Origin: Centropus unirufus
Lineage: Eukaryota; Chordata; Aves; Cuculiformes; Centropidae
DNA: 64,000 nucleotides
Reading direction: 5' to 3'
Assembly: GCA_013397695.1 (NCBI GenBank)
Contig: VYZI01000019.1
Span: 4,325,693-4,389,692, forward strand
Shown: one piece after another, positions 23,831 to 35,652 of the stretch
Position numbering within the stretch: position 1 is the stretch's first letter
How the letters are laid out: the number at the start of each line of letters is the position of its first letter
Translations under genes and position numbers: made by a program
Notes under the pieces: generated by a model
The model's input: only the letters and a program-made list of their open reading frames with translations
What the model was told of the DNA's origin: nothing
The model's database searches: none

Positions 23831-26800
23831 AATACCCTTTGCAATGGCCAGGCTTAACTTGCTGTCTGCCTCTACAACCCAGGCCCAATCTTAGTCTATT
23901 CCTGACCTCTTTGTCTGCTGGTAGCAAGCACCAAACTATTTACCCTTGAACCAAAACAGTAGTGAAAGCTGGGCAAAAGGAAAACTGAATTATTAGCAAA
24001 TTCATGCTTTGTAGATTTGGATTGAATTCAATAAACAGCTTAATCAGAGGGAGAAACACTGAGAAAACCTACTGGTGTTACGTTGTATTTCCAAAATGCA
24101 TTACTGGTATAATATTCTACAGAAATTATTTTCATTTTTTTTTCAAGCAAAATAAAAAGGCTTAGATAATTTTCAAATAAGAATAGTTATTTATTTCAAG
24201 TGGAATAAATTGTCTGGGTTGGAGTGATGTTGAGTTTTTTTCTTTCACAGCAAAGGCAAAACAACCTGCATTTCCCCAAAATTAATTTTCTAATTACTCT
24301 TCATGAAAAAGGTGACAGCATGACAGGAGCATTCACTGCCTCTCAAGGAACCTCATGCCCATACCTATATGGTAGGTTTTGAGGCCACGAATCCAAATCT
24401 TGGTCAATATTTATAACCAGCCGGTCAAAAGCTTGTATGTGTATGAAGGGAAATGACAGCTAGCCAGCCACCCTCTGTTCTTCTCCCCGTGAGGAGTGAA
24501 AGGCAAGGAGCAGCTCTACGTACAGTTTAGATCTATTAAGAATTCTGCAATTTATTTTGCCAATCAAGTAACTTCACCAGATCCCTTCATCATCCCATCA
24601 CATGGCTCCTATCACATTGTCCTTCTGGTATGGAAGTCAAGCGGGTATATTTCTGCCAGGAAAAATAACAATGCTCTCAGAATTTGTTACCGCTCCCATA
24701 GCTGTTTTTATTCCCCTATATCAAAGCGCTCAGCATTATTTACATTGTTATGATTTAGCATAACCTGGACTCAGATGGCCACACTTTTCCAAGACAGCAG
24801 GATGACTGGAATATTATGAAGATGAACTGATGATACTGGTCCCCCCTGTGAAACCCAGGACATTTGAATCCCATTTTTGTAAGCATAGAAAGACCCACAG
24901 GAGCGGAGACCGAGCAGTATGAGTATAGATGGGTGCTAGCATGTGGAATGAAAATCATGGAGACATCTCATGTGATCACTGTGACCCTGCACAGTTCATT
25001 GCTGCGTAACCCAGAGGCCGGGAGAGGTTCACCTACCCTTCCTAGCATGAATTCATACCCACGTTAGTGTTAAAAGGGAGTAGAGGTGTTACGAGTTTCT
25101 CCCCCTTGTACGTGACAATTTTCACTCAGTAAGTCCTTCACCAGACACATAATTTCTGAGTGAAGTTTATCTTATTTTTAGACAACGCATCCAGTTTTGA
25201 TTTAAAGACTTTGTGTGGCAATGGGATCCAGCACAATCCAAGGTAAATCGTTCAAGTTATTAATTCCCCTTGCACAAATGCCTACACCTATTTCTAAGCA
25301 TAATACATCTATTCCTTCTTCACCATTTTTTTCAGTCACCAGGGAATGTTTCTACTGGTGGAATAGCTTTATGAAAAACCAAACTTTCTCCAAGCACTCA
25401 ATGTTACAGTCCCCCCACCAACAGAATGGTAAAAGCCTGGTTTGTAGAGGTTGGTGCCTGCAGAACTGAACCATGGCATGGCCATCCTTCATCCTTCACA
25501 CATCGTGGGGGGAAAGGAGAGGATGTGGGGCAGAGGAGGAGGCCGAGCTGCCCACTGAGGGGGCCCAGCAGCAAAGGTTCCTGCAGAAGGAGCAGCAGGC
25601 AGATAAGCATGGCACACCGAACCAGCAGAACTACCTGCCTTGCCTAGGACAGAAGTCCCCGAGATATTTATCACAGCATCCCCACTGCCTACGGCAGCTC
25701 CAGTTTTGAGGCTTAGCCAGAAGCAGATTCAAACACAAATGACGGAAAGGGTACACAGAGGGCTGGACAACATCTGAAGCCTTGCTCCCATCACAGGACA
25801 CGAAAACCAAATCTGCCCAGTGCTATTAGAAAGGCTGCGGTCAAGAAATCTGCCACTGTTCTTGCCAAGATCAAGCAAACAGAGTTCATAGAGAAGCCAA
25901 CAACCTTGCACTACCGAGCATTAAGGATAGATAAAAGCTCCAAACTTTTCCATCTTGACAACAGCAGTGATTTACAACAACACAAAAGCTCCGTAGAACA
26001 ACTTAAAGCAAGGCTCCAAGGAACCAGGATTAGTTACCAGACAGTAGAAAATAGGAGTAATCAATTTTGTTCAGCCTGGACCAAAGTTCTGCACCCTTCC
26101 CGAGGACTGAAAAAACACAAAGGTGTTTGAACACTCTTTTTTTTTTTGGCTGCTGAAGAGAAGATGATCCAAAAAGTTATAGGAAAAAAATACTGGCTGA
26201 CTTACATTTGGCTTTTTGGGATGTATAAACAAAATTTAAATAATTACAGATTGAGATAAATGAGGACGCAGTTAAGATTTTTCTGTTTCTCCTGGGGCTA
26301 CTTTTTGCCACACTTACTGCCATTAAGCAGGACATGGCTCCTTAAACAGCTCACTGGGAACAGCAAAATTATTCAGAGAAAAATACTTCATACAAGAGTC
26401 TGGATCAGACTGCAGGAAAAGAAAAGACAAGATTTGAATAAAAGGGCACTTAAGGCAAACGGTCTTCAGCGGTGCTGAACAGTATTCTTGGTTTCTCACT
26501 GCTCAGTGTGTCTTCTTCGTTGCATCTTGTCTTGTTTTATTTTCAGAAGGTGAGCCAGAAACAAAGGGAAGAAGCAGACTAAAGGAAACGGAGATGATGA
26601 GGGCTTTGAACAGGAAGGGGTTTGTAGCTGTGCTTTTTGAATAAAATGTTTTCACAGTGAGGTTTAACAAAATTTACCTAGGTTGTAATACCCTGCTAGA
26701 TTAAAAGCTTAGGCACATCTGAAAAACGGGAATTACTCCTGTGTTTAATCATTGTATTATAATATTCATTAATATTGCAACAGCTTTGAATTATATAATT

Positions 26801-27840
26801 ACACAAATATTTTGCATTCTATGATTTGATTCACTAATCTCATTTATTTTAGATTTTATTAGCTGTTTGCTTCATTTTCATTTAGTCAGACACTCATTTG
26901 CTTTGCAGCAGAATGGGAAGAAGGATTTCTTCACCCTAATGGGAAGAACAGAGCCAGTCCTCATATCTCAGTGCTGCGTTGGAGCCAAAGTCTCCTCTGC
27001 CTGGAACATTGTTCCTCTCACACAGGGAGAAAGTCCCCAGTGAGGAGTTAATCTCCTGCCTTTCCCTAGTTTTCTTAAAGCAGAGGGAATGTACTGGATA
27101 AATAACTGGTGGCTTTTGTTTATGGAAGTCATCCCAGCTCCTCAAGGGCCTTACTGTTCCTTCATTGCCGCCCTATTGCATATGAACACAGCTGACGATT
27201 CCCATCCCCTCCGTCAGACAGCTCCACTTGAAAGGAGCTCTCCCTTTTCCTCCCATCCTACAGTGCAGAGAAGCAGAAAGGGGACTGACACAGGCAGCCG
27301 CTGCCACGGCTACTGAGAACTGCAAAAAAGCACAGAACTTACTGTTAGACTATTTGTGGTGCCGCTATTGGTATGGAGGGTGGAAAAAGGAGGATACCTC
27401 AAAGTTAGAGGTCTGTTCAGTTAAAGCCTTAGAGGTTTTTTGATTAAATCTGCAAAAAAATTGTATACACTTTCCTCCCCTATATACTAATTTAGCTTAT
27501 TATTTCAGGTTAATGGAACAACTGAACAAAAAAAGAGCAACAAAAGAGCCCCCATGAGACGACCTCCTCAAACAGAAATACTGCTCCGGCTCCTCAGCAC
27601 TTGGAAGCAATTTGGTTTAGCAATAAACTATGAGTTAAATGTATAATATTGAAATGTGTCTGTGAAAGAAATGGTTCGATTCCCTTGACCGCTGCAGAAG
27701 CACCTCCAATTCAGTGATGTCAGGAGCATTTGGAGCCAAAGGCTGCTATGGATAATCCTTCCACAGTCTTAACTGAATCTGTAGGTGTTAAGGCAAAGCC
27801 TGAGGAAAGGATCTCTCAAGCAGGTCGGCCAACACAGAGG

Positions 27841-27859
27841 ACACGCACACACACACACG
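27841..27859 (+). repeat. (AC)n microsatellite
   Basis: A short, slightly interrupted AC dinucleotide repeat flanked by ACACG units on both sides. Confidence 0.9.
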
Positions 27860-28021
27860 TGCTCTGCTCCAAAGGTTCAGAGTATTTTTTTATTTGGAGG
27901 TAGGATTAAAGAAGAATTTAAGTCCCTTAAAGCCTTTCCCTGAAAGTGAACCTGTGACCACTGTTTGAGGTGAATCATTAAAAGCAGTGAAAGCCAAGAC
28001 TGAGAAACACAACAAAATGAG

Positions 28022-28068
28022 TATTGCAGTATTGCAGATTCACATGAGTAATGATTCACATGATTAAT
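28022..28068 (+). repeat. two adjacent tandem duplications
   Basis: TATTGCAG occurs twice in tandem (28022-28037). It is followed at once by two 16-base units differing by one base, GATTCACATGAGTAAT (28037-28052) and GATTCACATGATTAAT (28053-28068). Each longer unit carries a CACATG E-box and a TAAT core. Confidence 0.9.
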
Positions 28069-29689
28069 TCTTTCTAGGAGTTAAAAAAAAAGGATAGAGC
28101 AGGATTACTGCAGCCAGCCTGAGGCTTTGAGGGGCTGTGAAGGCCCACAGAGAAAGCAACAGATTTCCAAGGTGGAGGGCTTCCTTCCAACTTGAAAGGC
28201 AGAGGGAGGAAAATAAGAAATAATAGCAAGTGTGAGGTGCATGGAACACCAAAAATCTTTCCATATTAATTAGAGATTAATAAATCTGGGTTCAAAATTT
28301 GATACAGGCACACAAAAGTAGTAAGATCTGCAATCCATTACTTCAGGGGCTGAAAAAAATAGAACAGTCCTTCCAATTCCATATTGGCAAAAGAGGTTCA
28401 GGCACACAAGATAACAGAAATAACAAATATCCCCTTGTTAAGATATTAATTTATACTAGACTAGTTAAAACCATATTAGACCCCTGAGAAGTTAATCCAA
28501 ATAAAAATATTCTTGATTTTCTTAACTTGATTTGGAAATAGACTGACAAACTGAAATCAGGGTACTTTTCAGCAGACTCTGTAGGAGTTTAATGCAGATT
28601 TTCAAGCCCCTACATGCATTTCTCATTCATAATGATGGCGCATTTCCTTAAAACAGTTAGGCTGTACACCTCAGCCTCACAAGCGGACAGCATGGATGTT
28701 AAGTAGAGTGTAAAACTCTCTGCCACCAGCTGCTCTGCCCTGCGTGATGCAGATAGCACAGTGTGAGGGCCGACCCTGCTCCGAACGCTGCTGGCACCCG
28801 CCACCCCACTGCGCTAAACTGCCAGCAATCTCTAGCGCTCGCTATCAGCTCAGCTTTCTGTTCTGCTGCAAGGACCTGGGTCACCTACCTATTGCAAACC
28901 AATTTCAGGGAGCTGTCAAGCTCTCGGAAAGTCACCCCAGCCTTTGTCTCCCAAACAGAGCTGTCTAGGCCACTTCCAACAACAGCTCGGCTGCTGCTCT
29001 CCCTCAGCTTCGCCCATTGCAGAAATAGCACCTTCCAGAAAAACTAAACTTAGTCCACCCCCTGTGGGAAATTAAAATCTCAAGGAAGGCTTGGGAAGAC
29101 AGCAGCGCCTGTCAATGATGTCTCAATTGTTATTAATGGGAAGCTGTATCACTGGGGAACTTTTCTTCTCCCTTTTTCCCTGTTAAGGCGGTATTTAAAC
29201 CTGCTCCCAGCACAGCCCCGTGGTGTTACAAAGACGAAGTTCAGAAAGTAGCCCTGATGGTCTTCAAACTGAGGCCAGCACAGCCAGGATGCTGGGTGCC
29301 TCTATTATTTAAAATCCCCACTCGCCCAAGGAGGGGGTCCCTGGTTGTCCCTGGCTCTCAGAGCCACAGGACGGATCAGGCATCAACCCATGTGAGCGGG
29401 TCCCCTCCCTTTGAATGGAAATAATTCTTAAATGTGTAAGTGCACAGCATTTCTGAAACACAAGCAATTGCATCCAGGTCCCCTGAATGAGAACTAGTAA
29501 TATTTCTCATCACCTATTCTCACTGAGTATCATTAGAGAACGTTTATTACTGCCTTTGCAGGCCAGTTTTAAATGCTTCACTTCTATTGGTTTTGTACAC
29601 AGAACATTGCATTTGGCATTATAAATTACACCAAGATCAGTAAAAATCTGCTTCTTAAAGTTGACGCTTAATTTTTTTACTCACAGACC

Positions 29690-29740
29690 TGAAGTCACTT
29701 TGAGGCAGGGAACGTCTTCATATCATACATGGAGACCCCA
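29690..29740 (+). mobile_element. L2-like LINE 3' relic
   Basis: TCACTTTGAGGCAGGGAACG followed by TCTTCATATCATAC and then GAGACCCC parallels the L2 3' end ('ctccttgagggcagggactgtgtcttattcatctttgtatcccc'). A second diverged copy of the motif, CTTCGAGGCAGGGAA, begins 47-50 bases further on. The element is ancient and short, and the call rests on one motif chain. Confidence 0.35.
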
Positions 29741-30027
29741 GTCACTGCTTCGAGGCAGGGAAAAAGACTCCTGTGCACATCTATGGCTTGAGGGCAGCAT
29801 CTCTGTCACCGATGCAGCGCTTAAGGTGGATTTTTTAGCCACAAGAGGTGGTAGCCAGGGCTGAACGAGAAGCCAGCCCATTAATTTTGTCATTAAAAAA
29901 AAAAGCTCCAAATTTGTTGATGTATCTAAGCCTGCAAATGTTGTATCATTGCCTACCCAGTACACATCCACAGGGGATTTCCTCTGCTGAAGCTCTTTCC
30001 CTGCTCTGGTTGCCATAGCACCTGAGC

Positions 30028-30180
30028 ACCTTTGAGAGCAGAAGTGCTATTACCTGCACTTTATACCTGAGAAACAGGGTGCAGGAAGGAGAAATGACTT
30101 GTTCAAAGTCATGCAGGACATGTTGGAGTTCGAGACTGCTAACATCAGCCTGGACAACCCCCTCTGCACGTTAACTGCTC
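30028..30180 (+). mobile_element. MIR/CORE-SINE relic, well preserved
   Basis: The chain follows the MIR consensus for about 150 bases. It runs GTGCTATTACCTGCACTTTA, CTGAGAAACAGGGTGCAGG, GACTTGTTCAAAGTCATGCA, GGAGTTCGAGACTG and CTGCACGTTAACTGCT. These match respectively the consensus segments 'tactattattatccccatttta', 'gatgaggaaactgaggc', 'aacttgcccaaggtcacacag', 'gggattcgaaccc' and 'gtgctcttaaccact'. It is the clearest interspersed repeat in the window. Confidence 0.75.
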
Positions 30181-31160
30181 TTTATATATTATCATCCAGC
30201 CATTCTCAGCTAAGTGAGTTTTCCAAAGCCAGGGAGCAAGGCATGCATGAAAAGAAAATGACTGGGCAATAGAGGTAGGAGGGTGACACTAACAGATTTT
30301 GAACTACAAAACCAAATTAAAATTAAAGCTCCCTTATTAAATTTCTAATTGTCTTGTGACACAGTGCAATCGTTTTTAAACCACTGGCATCCTCCTTTTA
30401 TGTGAGAGGAGTGGGGGAAAAAATGCACTGAATCCAAGTCTTTGTTTGGCTTTATTATGTGCAATTCCTTTTTAGCATTCTGAGCATTTAACCTTGAAAA
30501 ATAGTGTTGTTTTGCTGCTGTGTTTTCTGATTGTTAGTCTCGAGGCATCTCGGTGGCATCTTTATAAATCTGTTATAGCTGGTAAATATTTCTTGCAGTC
30601 CAGTGCTGAAGAGTGAAAAAGCCAGATCTCTTTTAGCTGTCAGGCAATTAATGTAATCCAAAGGAAATGAAAGGTATGTACAACTGGGACTGCTTTTAAT
30701 AACAGAGGGTTCCTGACTCAGGCTTCTTAGGGGAACAAGTAAAAAAAATAAAAAATCAATAAAATAAAGCATAGAGAGGGTACTGGAAAAGATCTTGAAA
30801 CTCTGGATGCCATTTCGTTGCAGATTATATGACAAATAGTATTTGGAGAGAAAACCTGATAAATGTATTTATTGATGACCTGTTTCAAATGGCAGCTATG
30901 GTAGAGTTACACAGGGCTGCAGCTCCTCACATCATCAGTTTCTAATTTTAACTCTTTCAGGTCATTCCTGTGTTTTAAGTAAAGCCAAACAGAGGAAATA
31001 TTTGTGCTTAGAGATACAATGCCAGTACTGACGGCTGTGTTAGCCAAAATACAAGGGGAGAGAGGGAGCTAAGCCAGTAGGATACAAGGGCAGTCAGGCA
31101 CAGGATCAATAAACTGCATGTATGAACCAAGACCCGAAGTAAGTTCCAAGCTTTCCAGGC

Positions 31161-31844
31161 ATGGGAATGCTACTGCAAAGAGAGCAAATGAGTGGGGATT
31201 TGAGCCCTCACTCACTCACTCACGGTGTTGCCAGTGGTGGCAGCGAGGCCATGGGAGCAGCCAAGTGTTCAGCACTTTGCAAGTCAGACCAAAGCGTGCA
31301 GTGGGGATCTGGGAACCCACCTGCAGGTCCCAGCTACTCGGTAACCTGTTTGTTCCACCAATCACCACTCACAGTGCCACAAGAGACATGCAGAAGAGGT
31401 GATCTCAAAAGCCTGTTTGGCATGGGGCAGCCCAACCCACCAGCAGTCTGGAGGTTCCTAAAGAAAGGGGACAGGCTTTGTCCACTTCCTCGAGGTTCCC
31501 CAGCCAAGATGGGGATAGTACTGCTCCGGCAAAAGAGAGGCAAGACCTGGGAGGACACAAGAGTGAATCTTCCAACCTCAACAGTGCCTCCCAACAGAGC
31601 TGGGAGAGCATCGATGCCTGCGCTAACCAGACAATGCACCTCTTCTGTTTTTTCCATGTCTCCTCACACCCCAGAGCCCGGTGAGTACTCCTCTGCTCAG
31701 TTCTTGCTTGACCCCTATTTAAACAGACTTTGTGCCATCAGCAGAGTTTCATATGTGCATCTCTGCAAGCCAAGAGCAGCAGCACTTCTATTTGCATCTC
31801 CTACCTCGTTCAGCTTGCACGCAATCTTTCTCCATCTGGAATAA
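31161..31844 (+). other. longest open frame (227 codons), unverified
   Basis: An ATG in good context (G at -3 and G at +4) opens a 227-codon frame that begins MGMLLQREQMSG and ends in TAA at 31842-31844. That stop codon lies inside an AATAAA poly(A) signal (31840-31845). No domain, signal peptide or family similarity is seen. The local sequence is GC-richer than its surroundings, which lengthens open frames by chance. A strong acceptor-like site (TTTTTTCCATGTCTCCTCAC... CCAG ending at 31674) lies inside the frame and could instead open a short terminal exon that ends at the same poly(A) signal. I favour chance or a noncoding transcript. Confidence 0.12.
31207..31223 (+). repeat. (CTCA)n short tandem repeat
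   Basis: Four CTCA units followed by CAC on the plus strand. Confidence 0.85.
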
Positions 31845-31845
31845 A
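31840..31845 (+). terminator. AATAAA poly(A) signal candidate
   Basis: A canonical AATAAA hexamer is followed within 20 bases by a T-rich element (CTCTTTTTGT), the usual arrangement at a cleavage site. AATAAA is common in AT-rich DNA. What sets this one apart is the good acceptor about 165 bases upstream and the open frame ending at it. Confidence 0.25.
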
Positions 31846-34631
31846 AACCCCTCTTTTTGTATTAAGATAGCAGGATCAGGCCCTTTTATGATACCGGCAA
31901 TATAGAATAATTAAAGCAAACTAAATGAATAATTCCAGCAGGGTAAAATTAACTCAGCCACACAGGCAGATAAAAGCATCTCCTGTTATTTGAAGTATCT
32001 GTGGAGTTGTACCTTTAAACACCATGGCAACCAATGCCATTACTGACTTCCTTTTTAGATCTCATTTAAAATGTAGGAAAATTGATGCTTTATTCACTCT
32101 GGGTTAGGTTTTCTTTTTTTTTCTTTAATATGAAAAAAATTCTGATTCGGTTATGGCCCTGCTTCTAATAACAAAATCTCCTTTTCTGTAACAGCTTTTC
32201 TCATCCTTCCTCATACAACTTTTCCTTTTCTAGCTCCCTGCACGTTGATCATTTAGCCAGCACCAAACATTCCCCTCCAAGAACCACTTATCGATCCGTT
32301 TCTATTCTTTATCATACCCTTTCTCAGTTCCAAGGGCTGTGTCTCCACTCAGGGCTAAAAGTAGTGGCTTAGTACACTTTCTTCTCGGCACCTGATTCCC
32401 TTAACAGTCCACAAATGCTACGTGTTTTTCATCAACAAAACAACCATTCATTAATCCTGCTTACTAACTTGGAGCCAAGTGTTCCCATGGCTGTAAGAAA
32501 GCCATGCTGTATCCTTTTTCATACACTGCAGGTGCTGGGAAGTGGCTTCCTTGGCAGGATATCACTCAGCTAATCTGTTGATTGGCTCTGTCTGGTTTGT
32601 ATGTGCAAGTTATGGTCAGACGTTTCCTTCCAAACACCAGCGCAGGCCTCAGTAAAGATAAAGAAAACTAAATTTTCCCCTCAGACTGATCTAGCTTTAA
32701 GCACAGTGAGGCTGAAAACTGTATGGGAATTACGGCACGGGACCAGGCAGCCGAGTCAAGCATCCAATGATCAGTCCCAGACATCCCAGGAAAAGCTAAT
32801 TATTAACAACCTGCCAAGGGAGTAGGCAAGTGGCCTCTCCATCATACGCTGTTACACATGTCTACACCTTGGCTGTGCTGGAAGCGTCTACAACATCTGA
32901 AAGGTGCGTGAGAACTGCCAACATGGATCAAGCCTCTGGCTTGCATAGGTCCTGCTGCAGGGACACAGAAGATAATTTTCTCATTCAGAAAAAGTTTCAT
33001 CCAAGCCACTCAAAGTTTACTTTACAACCTGAAGGATGACATATCGTAACAGTTCCCTTCCAAAATTTGCTAGCATCAGCCTTCAGCATGTTTTTGCTGT
33101 TCAATTACAAGCCCAGTCCCCTTTTTATCTTGCTGTATTCTTGGCCATGGGGATGCTCTTCCAGGACTTAACTCCACCGTTTCCATTCTGCTTGCTGTCT
33201 TTATCTAACATTTCACATCCTGCTGGAAAGGCCACAAATCTTCCACAGCACTAAAACATACAGGAGGCAGTTTATACTCGAGTGAGAAATACAGCCCAGC
33301 TGTGAACTGCAACAGAGGCGCCATACTCGAGTCAAACTGTGTGTTAACTAAAGTACTTGTTCAATAAATTTAGCCCTTCTTCAGCTCATTAACTGTCCCT
33401 TCAAAAAACATATTAATTTTTACAAGTTTGTTCATTACTCACAGCTGCTTAATATATTCAAGAGGGCAGACTGCTCACCAGGTGGCCGTAAAGAGAACTT
33501 ACACTGTTTGTGGCTATTTGGTCCTCCACATCTAGCTCTGGGTCTCACTGTCTATTGGGTACTGATCATCTCGCCTGAACTAAACACCTCTGATTATTCC
33601 CAAAACAATTTTTGGTTGTGCCTTCCACATATTCTCTTTCATCAGACATGCAGACAGTGATTGCCTTTTCTTGGAAAATTACCTAAATTAAACTTCAGTT
33701 GTACGAGTATCCATGAACAGGAAAACAGAGGAGGAACAAGTCCCTAGGTGCCCCTGGCAACCGTGAGACCAAGCTTAACACCGCCAGGGTCTTTCTGGGT
33801 GACGTGAGGCGCACCATTTTACCATCCTGCTTCAAGGTTAGAATGTAGAACAGATACCGACTGTTGCGTAAATCAGTCGGGATGACAATTTGACCCTGTA
33901 GAATACTAAGTAAATAGCAGGTACAATTAATGGTGTTGAACATATTAAAACCATAATTCTACCCACCACCACGTTCTATTCCGAGCCACGCTTCTTCTGA
34001 ACTGCTTATTGCAAGTGTGCCAGCACAAGAACCTCAGACAGTTAGATCCTACAGAGGAGTTTAAATCAACAAATAATTTCTTTGAGCTATATTTTTCATT
34101 AAATTTGGCCTCACCAGCAAATAAGCTACAGCAAAGCTTATACATATCTATTTTTTCCTCAAGAGAGTTAAAAAACTGCTGCATATTCCATGATTTGCAC
34201 ATTTCACTCACTTAACATAAAAGTAATAACATTTTCTACTCCATTCTGCACACTTTCAGCTAAAGCAACAATGGCCAGCTCTGAGCTCTCAGCTCAGGAG
34301 ATAAATGTCACTCTTTGCCACCCCAGATACAGCAACAGGAATTTTCAAGGACGCGGTTTATACTTGTGGGGTTGTCTGTTCTTCTGCCTACTGGTAGAGA
34401 AAAGACCATTCTCATCTAAGTGGGAGCATTGACACGAGTGTCAAATCTAAGATGAAGTAGACAATTTTCCCGCCGCTGCAAATGTTCTTTTTTGGTAAAC
34501 ACAATGTTGTCATGCATATTTGATCAACCGAGATCCACATATTGGAAAGAAAATTAAAGCAACGATACTTATGAATTCCTTCCAGTAAATCTGGTTAAAA
34601 GGTGTGGCTGGAATAAGAGCCCGGTACATAA

Positions 34632-34652
34632 CACAGCCCCATGGACGGTGCA
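34632..34652 (+). promoter_or_regulatory. RE1/NRSF-like motif
   Basis: CACAGCCCCATGGACGGTGC aligns without gaps to the REST consensus TTCAGCACCATGGACAGCGC. The central CCATGGAC core is intact and about 15 of 21 positions match. The mismatches fall outside the core. REST binding would silence a neuronal gene in non-neuronal tissue. This is a motif match only. Confidence 0.3.
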
Positions 34653-35636
34653 GCAAGTTATAATGTCACGAAGGAGTACTTGAGGGAGAACTGGGAATTT
34701 CCTTTGAATGGCTGATTTCTGGAGATTTCCTCCCACTATCCAACAGGATATTGGATCGGTATGGACTATGTTAAATGCAGGGACAGAACAAACTCCTTCA
34801 TCTTTGTTTTTGGAACAGACATGGCCAGTCTGACTTGGGTTATCTCAAAGCCATCTGCCTGCTGATGGCATTGGTGACAAGGAGCTGAACGAACATTTTC
34901 AGTTGCCAGAATTGTCATACACGGCACCGCTAAGTTTGTTTTTCAGCAACAGCTTGTTTACCAGATTAGCAATTGCACCCATCTACCAGCAGCATTTTAA
35001 ATCTGTTGTTAGCATTTTTTTAATGTCGCTTGACTGAGTGACCTCAAATATGTTTACAACCACAAAATGTACACACAGATGTAATATTAGAAACTATTCT
35101 AAAGAACCGGGGAAAATGAAATATTGTACTATAAGCAAAAATGTAATCTTCACAGACACGATCTTATTAGAATCTAGGAAGCAGCCTTTTTAGTACTATT
35201 CCTTCTATTGATATATGGAGGAGTGCCTAGGATATCATCTCAGCTCTCAGATTCATCCCTTTTGTTGTTTTTATGCCAGGAGCAGCACTCCTTCTCCCAC
35301 AGCCAAACAATATATACTGCATTTAAATCTGTTCTATTGTGCGCATTTATAAATGGTTGGCCAAGTTTAGCCCTGAAATAAATAAGTCATTACAATCACG
35401 AATCATCAGATCTGCCTCCTCCAGAAAAGGATTTGTCCTTTTGTCTTTAAAACTGGATATTTCATGATAGAAAGCGGCATGCTTTGACGGAGGTGGCTTT
35501 GACCTCTTGACAGGGGAAACAGAAAAAGACACAACTCTCACTGACCTCTGTATACAGCTGGTCAAAAATTAAGAGGTGTGATAAATTGATATTTGTTATT
35601 TTTCCAAAGTAAATGAAGGAAAGGGATATCCCTAAA

Positions 35637-35652
35637 AAATAAATAAATAAAT
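35637..35652 (+). repeat. (AAAT)n microsatellite
   Basis: Four AAAT units. Simple repeat. Confidence 0.85.

Larger units (their letters stand above)
23831..29640. other. noncoding stretch, no gene recognised
   Basis: Mostly AT-leaning sequence. Short overlapping open frames are present on both strands, none identifiable. A very AT-rich block at 26690-26900, with repeated ATTAAT, TATAATTACA and homeodomain-like TAAT cores, may be regulatory. Small tandem duplications at 28022-28068 and a CA repeat at 27841-27859 are listed separately. Confidence 0.5.

Noticed and set aside
27673..27683. Perfect tRNA/pol III B-box GGTTCGATTCC
   Set aside because: The flanks pair at only four of five T-stem positions, no matching acceptor stem or A-box lies at the right distance upstream, and no SINE body follows. 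Probably chance.
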